A DNA stretch of 64,000 nucleotides from Spirochaetia bacterium (lineage in GTDB: Bacteria; Spirochaetota; Spirochaetia; CADAEX01). Positions 22,917-30,284 of this stretch are shown piece by piece; within the stretch, counting starts at the first letter, position 1; each line of letters opens with the position of its first letter. The stretch spans positions 1-64,000 of the forward strand of contig JAFSOR010000008.1 in assembly GCA_017446885.1 (NCBI GenBank). Reading direction: 5' to 3'. The notes beneath the pieces are model-generated. The model was not told the origin of the DNA. It did no database searches and saw only the letters and a program-made list of their open reading frames with translations. A program made the translations under genes and the position numbers.

Positions 22917-24197
22917 ATGAACCTGCGAAGATTTTATAAGGAGAAACAGCTTTACATAATAGTTGTGATTGCTGTTGTGCTTCTTTTCTGCTTTGTGGGC
23001 TATATAGCCACCTCTTTCTTCAATATGATGCAGGACAACATGGTGCGCCGTGTTGAGAGCAGCGGTATCTACGAACAGTGGCTTCTGACCAAGTCGGCGG
23101 CCGAAATATTCCTTACTTCTGGCAAGCAGCCGGAGCTTAAGACCAATGTCAACATGAACATAAAGGCGCTGGATAAAAGTTTTGCCGTGCTTGAGGGCGA
23201 GACTGCCCAGGTGTTCCTGGGAGACGACGAATTCAAGGGAAAAGTGCCCAACCTGCTGCAGAACTGGAACTATGTCAAGTATTATCTTTTCGAGATTGTA
23301 AGCAACGAGGACAGCTACCGTAATTTCGAGTCCCAGATATTCTGGCTTTCCAACGACACCAACCGGTTCTCAAGCGAGCTTAAAGAGCTTTCTTCCTTTA
23401 TGGACCGATATCACCGCAGGCAGCTGAACCTGCTTTGGAAAGTCTTTCTTGGCCTTATATTCCTGTACCTTTCTTTCACTGCCATATTCATCTTCTTTTT
23501 CAACCGTTTCAGCAAAGCCCACAGGGCAGAGCAGGAATATAAGCAGCTTCTGGCAGAATCCATGGAGAACCGGGAGATTGAGAAACAGAACATGGTGCTT
23601 GAGATACACGACACCGTAATCCAGGATATGGTCTATTCCAAGATGCTGTGTATGGACCTGGTGAACCAGTATAAAGGCGACCGGGGGCAGGAACAGATTA
23701 TGGCTCTAACCAACAAGCTGGCCGGGGCGCTGCAGCAGATGAGGGATATATCATATGGAATAAGGCCTCCGGAACTCGAGAAGAACCTGGACGAGATAGT
23801 CTCCAACTATGTGCGTAACTGGGAGATCAAGACAGGCAAGAAAGCAGAATATTCTGCCATAGGCCTTGAGAGCGTGAAGGTGAAGAACTCGCTCAAACTA
23901 AATATCTATCGTATCATTCAGGAGCTTATGACAAATATCGAGAAACATTCCGACGCCACAGTAGTCAAGGTAAACATAATTATCTCATGGCCAAGCCTGC
24001 TGCTCAAGGTTTCGGATAACGGCGCAGGGTTCAATCTGGAGCAGGCTCTTGAGAAGTCGGACGGGAAATCTCATTCAGGACTCCGCGGTGTTATGGAGCG
24101 GGTCAAGATATCAAAGGGAACCATAAAGATAAAGTTCCTGCAGGAACGGGGTACTGTGGTAAATATTTCATTCCCATTGGAGGATATAGATGACTGA
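22917..24197 (+). CDS. NarL-type sensor histidine kinase
   Basis: A 426-residue membrane kinase. A first helix lies at about 12-35, then a periplasmic or extracytoplasmic domain of about 135 residues, and a second helix at about 172-195. The HisKA_3 phosphoacceptor is seen in EIHDTVIQDM, and the ATPase domain in RIIQELMTNIEKHSDA (N box), SDNGAGFN (G1) and GLRGVMERV (G2). It should phosphorylate the response regulator whose gene overlaps its end by 8 bp. GGAGAGG precedes adjacent GTG (22914) and ATG (22917) codons. The signal is unknown; the lipoprotein two genes on is a candidate. Confidence 0.9.
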   Translation: MNLRRFYKEKQLYIIVVIAVVLLFCFVGYIATSFFNMMQDNMVRRVESSGIYEQWLLTKSAAEIFLTSGKQPELKTNVNMNIKALDKSFAVLEGETAQVFLGDDEFKGKVPNLLQNWNYVKYYLFEIVSNEDSYRNFESQIFWLSNDTNRFSSELKELSSFMDRYHRRQLNLLWKVFLGLIFLYLSFTAIFIFFFNRFSKAHRAEQEYKQLLAESMENREIEKQNMVLEIHDTVIQDMVYSKMLCMDLVNQYKGDRGQEQIMALTNKLAGALQQMRDISYGIRPPELEKNLDEIVSNYVRNWEIKTGKKAEYSAIGLESVKVKNSLKLNIYRIIQELMTNIEKHSDATVVKVNIIISWPSLLLKVSDNGAGFNLEQALEKSDGKSHSGLRGVMERVKISKGTIKIKFLQERGTVVNISFPLEDIDD

Positions 24198-24855
24198 TGA
24201 AATCAAGGTTGTGATAATCGAAGATCATGCCCTTATGAGGGAAGGAATCAAGGCTATTGTCAGCCGGGACGAGAAGATAAAAGTAATAGGCGAGAGCGAC
24301 AATGTGGATGATGGCTACGATGTTGTCCTGAACTGCAATCCCGATATACTGCTTCTGGACATAGCACTCTATGGGAGCTCGGGCCTGGTTCTGGCAAAAC
24401 GGCTTTTAGCCGCAAAGCCCGACCTGCTTATCATCATCATAACTGCATATTCCAAGATAGACTACATTCTGGAAGCTGTTGAGAGCGGCGTCAAGGGATA
24501 TATACTCAAGGAATCGTCGCCCGAGAATCTGGCCGAGGCTATAGAGAAAGTGTATGCCGGCGAGATTTACATAGACAGCTATATCTCCAACAAAGTCATA
24601 AAATCGCTTATAACCAAGAACGATGTTGAGATTGCCGAGGACAACAAGTCGGCCTACAGCAAGCTTTCTCTGCGGGAGCAGCAGATACTCAAGCTCTTGA
24701 TTGACGGTGTCCCTATCAAGGATATAGCAGAGGAGCTTTTCATAAGCTCAAAGACAGTGGAAAACCATAAAGCCAGCATCATGGTCAAGCTTAAATGCAA
24801 GAACATGACCGAGCTTATCCGTTACGCCATAAGCATAGGACTTATCGATGTTTAA
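24190..24855 (+). CDS. NarL/FixJ-family response regulator
   Basis: A 221-residue regulator. The receiver domain (about 5-120) has the acidic pair IIEDH, phosphoacceptor Asp in DILLLDIAL, Thr/Ser-type switch ITAYSK and Lys in YILKESS. A LuxR-type helix-turn-helix follows (LSLREQQILKLLIDGVPIKDIAEEL, with ISSKTVENHKASIM). It is the partner of the upstream kinase. Target genes cannot be read from the window, but the overlapping lipoprotein is co-transcribed. Confidence 0.93.
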   Translation: MTDEIKVVIIEDHALMREGIKAIVSRDEKIKVIGESDNVDDGYDVVLNCNPDILLLDIALYGSSGLVLAKRLLAAKPDLLIIIITAYSKIDYILEAVESGVKGYILKESSPENLAEAIEKVYAGEIYIDSYISNKVIKSLITKNDVEIAEDNKSAYSKLSLREQQILKLLIDGVPIKDIAEELFISSKTVENHKASIMVKLKCKNMTELIRYAISIGLIDV

Positions 24856-25831
24856 AAAGACCGGCCTTATCTTTCTTCTTTGTCTGATACTCTTATCCTG
24901 CCATGGCAAACAGTCCAATGTGGCAATCTCAAAACCTATGCTGACCATAAGGTCTTCCTACATGAATACTCCATTCTTTCTGGCCGGTACAGTGCTTGAG
25001 GGAATAATAAACTACAACACCAGGCTGCTTTCGGTGAACGAATCGGATAAAACCAATGGCAACGAGAAAATAAAGTCGCTTATGGACGGCAGTGCAGACT
25101 TGGCTGTCCTTTCTGGCCCCGAGGGCTATATGGCATATATAGGGCATCCTAACTACTGGTCTGCCCCACAGAATATAAGGGCGCTGTTCGGCATATTCCC
25201 TTCTATCTACACAGGGTTTTCCCACATAGAGAAGATGAAGAACATTTCTGATCTGGTGGGGCATAGGATAGCTCTTAACACCGAATCTTCGGTATCTGGA
25301 GACCTTCTTTTCTATTTTCTCAAACTTAATGGCATAAACACCGACAACACCAAGATACTGCGTGTGGAGCAGGGCGAGGGCGAACGGCTTTTTTCAGATG
25401 GTTATGTCGATTTTATCTGGTACAACATGAGCTATAAATACACCTTTGCAGGGAATATCTCTCATAATGTCCCGATCAGTCAGTACAATGTCTTTCCTTT
25501 TACTTTTAAAGAGAAGGACAAGCTGCGGGAATTCCTCTCTGTATATCCAGTGTTCTATACCGAAAGCATAGCAGATGTAGCCGAGGATGTCGGGGCAGAG
25601 CTGGAAGAAAAGACATTTGCATCTTCCACCTTCATAGCCTGCTCCGAGGATATGGACGAGGATACCGCCTACCTGATCACAAAAGCCTGGTTTGAGAACA
25701 TAGATTACATAAAAATATTTTTCCCCAGCTACAACGAGAAGACTGCCCGTGTCTATTCCCAGCGGCGCGTTCCAGTTCCGTTCCATCCAGGGGCTATAAA
25801 GTACTTTAAGGAGATAGGTATCCTCAACTGA
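24848..25831 (+). CDS. TAXI-family solute-binding lipoprotein
   Basis: A 327-residue lipoprotein with lipobox LILLSC near residue 18 and a periplasmic-binding-protein fold of the TAXI type seen in TRAP transporters (IKSLMDGSADLAVLSGPEG, GHRIALNTESSVSG, and AWFENIDYIKIFFP near the C-terminus). There is no TRAP permease in the window. The gene overlaps the regulator by 8 bp, so it is more likely a ligand-binding partner of the sensor kinase than a transport component (inference). Confidence 0.78.
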   Translation: MFKKTGLIFLLCLILLSCHGKQSNVAISKPMLTIRSSYMNTPFFLAGTVLEGIINYNTRLLSVNESDKTNGNEKIKSLMDGSADLAVLSGPEGYMAYIGHPNYWSAPQNIRALFGIFPSIYTGFSHIEKMKNISDLVGHRIALNTESSVSGDLLFYFLKLNGINTDNTKILRVEQGEGERLFSDGYVDFIWYNMSYKYTFAGNISHNVPISQYNVFPFTFKEKDKLREFLSVYPVFYTESIADVAEDVGAELEEKTFASSTFIACSEDMDEDTAYLITKAWFENIDYIKIFFPSYNEKTARVYSQRRVPVPFHPGAIKYFKEIGILN

Positions 25832-25851
25832 TACTTTTTTTTCCCGAATAG

Positions 25852-25995
25852 AGCTGAAAAATGGGGTTTTTCCCAGCTTGAAAACAGAACCCTGAAAGAT
25901 GATAATGAAACTGTAATATTTCTTTTCATCCTCTTTTGGATATGTGATCCCCCATTGCATATTCGTTCATTTCAGCTGCACTTCCCCGTGCAGCT
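25852..25995. repeat. Two inverted repeats in the 198-bp gap before hisI
   Basis: The gap 25832-26029 holds no credible gene. It contains an imperfect hairpin AGCTGAAAAA-TGGGG-TTTTT-CC-CAGCT (25852-25878) and a perfect one AGCTGCAC-TTCCCC-GTGCAGCT (25974-25995). The second ends 9 nt before a TATAAT and covers the expected -35 region, so it may be an operator; it is followed by only a short T-rich tail, which makes it a poor intrinsic terminator. Confidence 0.45.
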
Positions 25996-26004
25996 ATTTT
26001 ATGT

Positions 26005-26010
26005 TATAAT
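26005..26010 (+). promoter_or_regulatory. -10 box of the hisI-hisG unit
   Basis: A perfect TATAAT, 19 nt before the hisI ATG, with GAGG between them as ribosome site. The matching -35 position reads TTCCCC within a hairpin loop, so activation or repression at this promoter is plausible. Confidence 0.4.
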
Positions 26011-26029
26011 ATATATCTGAGGTCAGCTT

Positions 26030-26422
26030 ATGGAGAAGAAAGAGTATACAACACAGCTTATGGTCAATTTCGGAGAAGATGGAAAAACTCTGCTCCCAGT
26101 AGTAACTCAAGATTACCGCACAAAAGAGGTTCTTATCCTGTCGTTCATCAACAAAGAGGCATGGGAAGAGACCCTGCACAGCGGCTATGCCACCTATTGG
26201 AGCCGCAGCCGGAACGAGCTTTGGAAAAAAGGGCTTACATCCGGAGATATGCTCAAGGTGGAAGAAATCCGCATTAACTGCGAGCAGAATTCGTTCCTGT
26301 TCCTGGTTACCCCTATGGGCAAAGGAGCCTGCCATGCAAAACGGGAAAGCGGCGATTCCCATACCTCCTGCTATTACCGCAGGCTTGGAAAAGATGGCTG
26401 CCTTGAATTTGTAGAAAAGTGA
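26030..26422 (+). CDS. hisI: Phosphoribosyl-AMP cyclohydrolase
   Basis: A 130-residue HisI (cyclohydrolase domain only, no HisE pyrophosphohydrolase). It opens the adenine ring of PR-AMP in histidine synthesis. The sequence shows VVTQDYRTKEVLILSF, TYWSRSRNELWKKG and EIRINCEQNSFLFLV, with zinc-binding cysteines in INCEQN, GACHAKR and SCYYRR. It is followed after 8 bp by hisG. Other his genes are scattered (hisA at 36.2 kb). Confidence 0.93.
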   Translation: MEKKEYTTQLMVNFGEDGKTLLPVVTQDYRTKEVLILSFINKEAWEETLHSGYATYWSRSRNELWKKGLTSGDMLKVEEIRINCEQNSFLFLVTPMGKGACHAKRESGDSHTSCYYRRLGKDGCLEFVEK

Positions 26423-26430
26423 GGATTGTT

Positions 26431-27483
26431 ATGGATACTAAAGATAAACTTATAATCGGAATGCCAGCAGGCTCTTTGGCCAACCCTACCCGGGGCGGCA
26501 ACCTGGTGGATCTTCTGGCCAAGGCAGGATTCCCTGCAAAAGGCTACGATGCAGGTGGTCCTACCGATTTTACATCTGTAAACTTTCTTTTCGGCTGGGA
26601 CGGACGGCCTCAGGAATTCTGCACACAGCTTGCCCTGAACGAGCTTGATATAGCCATTGCTGGCGACGACTGGATGCAGGAGCGAATCCTGGAGATGAAG
26701 ATGGCCTACGGCATAGAGCTGGCACCAGAGAAAGTGCTTTCGCTCCACCGGGGCAACATAAATCTGGTGGGCATAGTGGACGGCTCCTTCCCCGAGTCCA
26801 CCACCGAAGAATTCCTTGCAAACCTGATAAAGCGCAAAGATCAGATAACTGTAGTCACAGAGCTGCCATACATGGCCCTGAACTGGATTCTGGGCAAGCT
26901 TAAGAAAATCGGAGCACCCGAAAAATTCCAGAAGTGGACTATCCAGAAGTATAAAACTCCTGCAAAAGAGAATTGCGGAATTGTAATATACGAAACCTGG
27001 GGCAAGACCGAGGCTAAGCTTAAGAACGGCGGTGCCGACATCGGCCTTGAGATTACACAGAGCGGCAGTGCGCTCCGTAACTATGGCCTTAAGATTCTTG
27101 AGTGGGTCTTCTCTTCCGAGACAGGCATTTGGATTTCCAGCACTATGCGTAAATCTCCTGTAAAGATGGAACTCCTTAAGATGTTCCTGATCAACCTGTA
27201 TGGAATTATAAATGCCGAGAACAAGGTCATGCTCTACTTCAACGTTCCTGCAGGCCATGATGAAGAGATTCAGTCATACCTTAAAGCAAACAACCTGTTT
27301 GCCGAAGAGCCTACCATAATCCAGGGGCAGGCATTCTCGCAGTATTGCATCCAGCTTGAGTCTGCCAACAAGGAAAAGCCTATAGCAATGGTGCGCTACC
27401 AGCTGCTTAAGCTTGGGGCAAAGAGCATCGAGACAGTTCCGATTCTCTCCTCTATCCCGGACCTTAAGGTTTTAGGCCTATGA
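26431..27483 (+). CDS. hisG: ATP phosphoribosyltransferase, long type
   Basis: A 350-residue HisG, longer than the classical 299-residue enzyme. It catalyses the committed step of histidine synthesis, joining ATP and PRPP. Core elements are the N-terminal IGMPAGSL, the FCTQLALNELDIAIAGDDW region, and the PRPP-binding-like GADIGLEITQSGSALR. The C-terminal part (about 270-350) looks like an ACT-like regulatory domain. GAGGA 5 nt before the ATG at 26431 fixes the start. Confidence 0.85.
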   Translation: MDTKDKLIIGMPAGSLANPTRGGNLVDLLAKAGFPAKGYDAGGPTDFTSVNFLFGWDGRPQEFCTQLALNELDIAIAGDDWMQERILEMKMAYGIELAPEKVLSLHRGNINLVGIVDGSFPESTTEEFLANLIKRKDQITVVTELPYMALNWILGKLKKIGAPEKFQKWTIQKYKTPAKENCGIVIYETWGKTEAKLKNGGADIGLEITQSGSALRNYGLKILEWVFSSETGIWISSTMRKSPVKMELLKMFLINLYGIINAENKVMLYFNVPAGHDEEIQSYLKANNLFAEEPTIIQGQAFSQYCIQLESANKEKPIAMVRYQLLKLGAKSIETVPILSSIPDLKVLGL

Positions 27484-28199
27484 AATATCTGCGGCTCTTG
27501 GTTCTGGCTGTTGTGCTGCTATCCTCTTTCAGCTGCACCGTAAAGCAGGATCTTACCATAAAGAGTGGGAAGGATGGCGAGATTTTCATAGACTTGGAGC
27601 TGAACCCTGTGTTTGTGCGCTACATAAACGATCTTTCTGAGACCACAGGAAAGAGTGCCAAAAGCGGCATATTCAACACCGAAGAGATAACAAGGGAGCT
27701 TAAGGAATACCCGTCGGCACGCCCTGTCTCGGTAGTGTCGCCCGAGCCGTCAAAGCTTATCCTAATACTCAAGACCGAGAATTATACCAAGCTGCTGCCC
27801 GACAAGTATGTGCCATTCATCCGCATAACCGATTCCGGCAAAGTACGCAAGGTGACATTCCATATAGGAAGGGACAACTACAAGGCCTTGGACGAGGTTT
27901 TCATGATAAGCGACAACCCGATTCTGTCGGGCCTTGCACCACAGATAGATAAACCCTACTCTAACAAGGAGTATGTAGACCTGCTTGAGTATGTGTTCGA
28001 AGATTATTTAGAGAAAGGGGAATCGGCACAGAAAATCCTGGACAAATCTTTTGTCCAGCTCAACATCAAGACATCTGGCAAGGTGCTTTCCTCGGACAAG
28101 GGCTCCTTTAAGGGGAACAGCATCTGGATAAAACTGCCGCTTGTCGATTTCCTTACTCTTGATAAAGTGGTGGAGTTCAGCTTTACTTATTCTATCTGA
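27480..28199 (+). CDS. Lipoprotein of unknown function
   Basis: A 239-residue lipoprotein with lipobox SSFSC at about residue 19. The mature part begins with a beta-rich stretch (CTVKQDLTIKSGKDGEIFIDLEL) reminiscent of LppM-like bacterial lipoproteins, and the rest has mixed helix and strand with no catalytic motif that I recognise. It overlaps hisG by 4 bp, which is probably packing rather than function. The 3' end overlaps the convergent HAD phosphatase gene by 8 bp. Confidence 0.75.
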   Translation: MKYLRLLVLAVVLLSSFSCTVKQDLTIKSGKDGEIFIDLELNPVFVRYINDLSETTGKSAKSGIFNTEEITRELKEYPSARPVSVVSPEPSKLILILKTENYTKLLPDKYVPFIRITDSGKVRKVTFHIGRDNYKALDEVFMISDNPILSGLAPQIDKPYSNKEYVDLLEYVFEDYLEKGESAQKILDKSFVQLNIKTSGKVLSSDKGSFKGNSIWIKLPLVDFLTLDKVVEFSFTYSI

Positions 28200-28854
28200 A
28201 CTTAAGAATAGGCCAGCCATGCTTCTTGGCATAGAAAGTAAGCCGCAAATCGGGGTTCACCGCAACAGGGTTTCCCACCTCCATGAACAGTGGATAATCG
28301 TGTATGCTGTCGGAATAGAACGAAGATAACTTAAGGTCTATGTTGTTCTCTTTTATGTACTCAAGAACTTTTCTTCGCTTCTCTTCCCGGAACGCTGGTT
28401 TGCCATCGAAACGGCCCAGGCATTTTCCATCTTTGAATGCAAACTTGGTTGCAATTATGGTATCTACCCCCAGATAGTCGGCAAGAGGCTTTATTATAGT
28501 CTCCATGGAAGAGGTTGCCAGAATTATTTTCTTGTTGTTGCTCTTAAGATGGTCGATATACCGTTTTGCATCCCCATACACTTTCTCTTTTTTCATCATA
28601 TTGTTGAAATTCTCCACAGCCAGGTCGTCCATAAAAGATTTTTCAATACCAACCAGCTCGTCAAAGTGGCGGTCAAAATGCTTGTCTGCCATGTGGCCGA
28701 ACTTGTAGTTCATGCATATGTAGGGGATATGCCTTAGAATTGTTATAGAGAAAATTTTCCGCTTTATAAGCAGAATAAGATAGCTTAGGGATGTGATATT
28801 TTTTGTGATTGTGTGGTCCACATCAAAAATTTCGGCGCCCAGTTTCTCTTCCAT
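28192..28854 (-). CDS. HAD-superfamily phosphatase, SerB-like (HAD-IB)
   Basis: A 220-residue HAD hydrolase: motif I FDVDHTIT, motif II ATSS, and motif III/IV YSDSIHDYPLFMEVG followed by NPVAVNPD. The helical cap with IHxP-type residues resembles the HAD-IB group that includes phosphoserine phosphatases and phospholipid- or CMP-sugar-linked members; the substrate is unknown. GTG at 28857 and ATG at 28854 are adjacent. No Shine-Dalgarno is present and a -10 lies 7 nt before the ATG. Confidence 0.85.
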   Translation of the reverse strand: MEEKLGAEIFDVDHTITKNITSLSYLILLIKRKIFSITILRHIPYICMNYKFGHMADKHFDRHFDELVGIEKSFMDDLAVENFNNMMKKEKVYGDAKRYIDHLKSNNKKIILATSSMETIIKPLADYLGVDTIIATKFAFKDGKCLGRFDGKPAFREEKRRKVLEYIKENNIDLKLSSFYSDSIHDYPLFMEVGNPVAVNPDLRLTFYAKKHGWPILKFR

Positions 28855-28861
28855 CACTTAT

Positions 28862-28890
28862 AATATAATGACTTGCAATATTTTCTGCAA
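28862..28890 (-). promoter_or_regulatory. Predicted leaderless promoter of the HAD phosphatase gene
   Basis: On the minus strand TTGCAG (28890-28885), 17 nt, TATATT (28867-28862), then 7 nt to the ATG. The element overlaps a perfect inverted repeat ACTTGCA/TGCAAGT at 28871-28892. Confidence 0.55.
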
Positions 28891-28892
28891 GT
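28871..28892. promoter_or_regulatory. Inverted repeat between divergent HAD and galU promoters, possible operator
   Basis: ACTTGCA (28871-28877), 8-nt loop, TGCAAGT (28886-28892): a perfect 7-bp dyad. It covers the -35 of the HAD promoter and ends 1 nt before the -35 of the galU promoter, so one protein bound here could control both genes. Confidence 0.35.
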
Positions 28893-28893
28893 C

Positions 28894-28923
28894 TTGATTA
28901 TTTATCGATTTATTTTATATATT
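28894..28923 (+). promoter_or_regulatory. Predicted leaderless promoter of galU
   Basis: TTGATT (28894-28899), 18 nt, TATATT (28918-28923), then 6 nt to the galU ATG at 28930. An alternative -10 TATATA starts at 28916. No Shine-Dalgarno. Confidence 0.5.
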
Positions 28924-28929
28924 TTATAT

Positions 28930-29787
28930 ATGAAAGGTGTAATTATCGCAGCCGGCTACGGCACCCGGTTTCTGCCGGCAACCAAGACAGTCCCAAAGGA
29001 GATGCTCCCTATAATAGACCGTCCTGCCATAGATTTCATTGTCTCTGAATTCATTCAGTCAGGAATAAAGGAAATACTCATTCTGACATCGCGCCGCAAG
29101 AAATCGCTGGACGACTACTTTGACCGCGAGGCCGAGCTTGAGGAGCTGTTTATGCGCGAGGGAAAAGAGGCAAAGCTTGCAGAAATTGCTCCACCCGATG
29201 CCGATATCTTCTTTAAGCGGCAGACCGAGATGAAAGGGACAGGACACGCCCTTATGCAGGTCAAGGCTTTTGTAGGGTCTGAGCCTTTTGTTGTAGCCTA
29301 CCCCGATGACCTCCATATTGGAAAAGTGCCGCTGGCTGCCCAGCTTATAAAAAAATACCAGGAGACAGGTTGCTCTGTGATGTCTGCTCTCCACAATCCT
29401 CCGCACCTTGAGCGGTATGGAATTCTTAAGCTCGATTCCGACAATTCCCATGTGGTTGATATAGTCGAGAAACCTGCCCCAGGCACAGAACCAAGCCAGG
29501 AGGCATCCATAGGGCGGTATCTGTTTACACCCGACATCTTCCCGCTGCTTGAAGAAGGCTGGAAACAGCACTGTGCATCTGGCAACCCTGGTGAATATTT
29601 CCATGTGTATGCCCTTAAAAAGCTTATGGAAAAGAAGAAGGTGGTATGCGCTGTCATCGAGGGCGAGCGGCTTGATACAGGAACTCCTGCCGGATATTTA
29701 AGTGCCATTATACATTATGCCTATGACAACCCGGAGTACCGTAAAGTTATTCTGGAAGAGGTCGGGCGGCTTGAAGGAAAGAAATAA
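28930..29787 (+). CDS. galU: UTP-glucose-1-phosphate uridylyltransferase
   Basis: A 285-residue GalU making UDP-glucose. The nucleotidyl-binding start GVIIAAGYGTRFLPATK, then KEMLPIIDRPAIDFIV, the PDDLH metal site and KPAPGTEPS in the sugar region all fit. UDP-glucose feeds glycolipids and surface glycans, possibly including the sugar for the aryl-polyene glycosyltransferase (inference). The start at 28930 gives the exact family N-terminus; the open frame upstream covers promoter DNA. Confidence 0.93.
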   Translation: MKGVIIAAGYGTRFLPATKTVPKEMLPIIDRPAIDFIVSEFIQSGIKEILILTSRRKKSLDDYFDREAELEELFMREGKEAKLAEIAPPDADIFFKRQTEMKGTGHALMQVKAFVGSEPFVVAYPDDLHIGKVPLAAQLIKKYQETGCSVMSALHNPPHLERYGILKLDSDNSHVVDIVEKPAPGTEPSQEASIGRYLFTPDIFPLLEEGWKQHCASGNPGEYFHVYALKKLMEKKKVVCAVIEGERLDTGTPAGYLSAIIHYAYDNPEYRKVILEEVGRLEGKK

Positions 29788-30284
29788 TGCGTAACACTAT
29801 TTTAGTTATTATTTTTGTTCTTGGAATTGCCACCCTGTGTTTTGCAAGTGGCAAGGGAGAACTTGGAAGAAACGATTTAAAGACCCTTACCGACAACATC
29901 ATAAAGTGGAAAAATCATGATATCACATCCTATTCGGTAAAAGTGATATATGCTGCCGGGAACCGCCCCGATACTCTGTTCGAGCTCAAGGTGGAGAATA
30001 AAAAAGTTGTCAGCTGTCTTAGGGACGAGATGCCTATGGCAGATCTTTCCGGAGTCGGGCAGTACACCATAGATGCCCTGCATGAATCTACCAAAAAACT
30101 GGTGCGGAAAAACAAGAAGAACGCCCCTATGCTCTATGTTGTCAAATATGATGAAACCTACGGCTATATAAGCAGTCTGGTACGTATCTACAACCCCAAG
30201 GCAGAAGCGGCGCTGGGTCCCAATGATTATAGCTACAGAATTAAAGTTTATGATTTTGTCCCCGAGGAGAGTGCCAAAAAATGA
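29787..30284 (+). CDS. Small exported protein, possibly DUF6174-like
   Basis: A 165-residue protein with a signal peptide (about 1-21, LVIIFVLGIATLCFASG; the Cys at 18 might be a loose spirochaetal lipobox). The mature part is a compact alpha/beta domain with ITSYSVKVIYAAGNRPDTL and YDETYGYISSLVRIYNP, resembling small secreted domains with a central W/Y-rich sheet. It overlaps galU by 1 bp and the M6 protease by 4 bp, so it may be co-secreted with the protease. No function is known to me. Confidence 0.65.
   Translation: MRNTILVIIFVLGIATLCFASGKGELGRNDLKTLTDNIIKWKNHDITSYSVKVIYAAGNRPDTLFELKVENKKVVSCLRDEMPMADLSGVGQYTIDALHESTKKLVRKNKKNAPMLYVVKYDETYGYISSLVRIYNPKAEAALGPNDYSYRIKVYDFVPEESAKK

Noticed and set aside
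25394..25960. Minus-strand open frame of 188 residues in and beside the gap before hisI
   Set aside because: Most of it is antisense to the TAXI lipoprotein, with no ribosome site or known motif.
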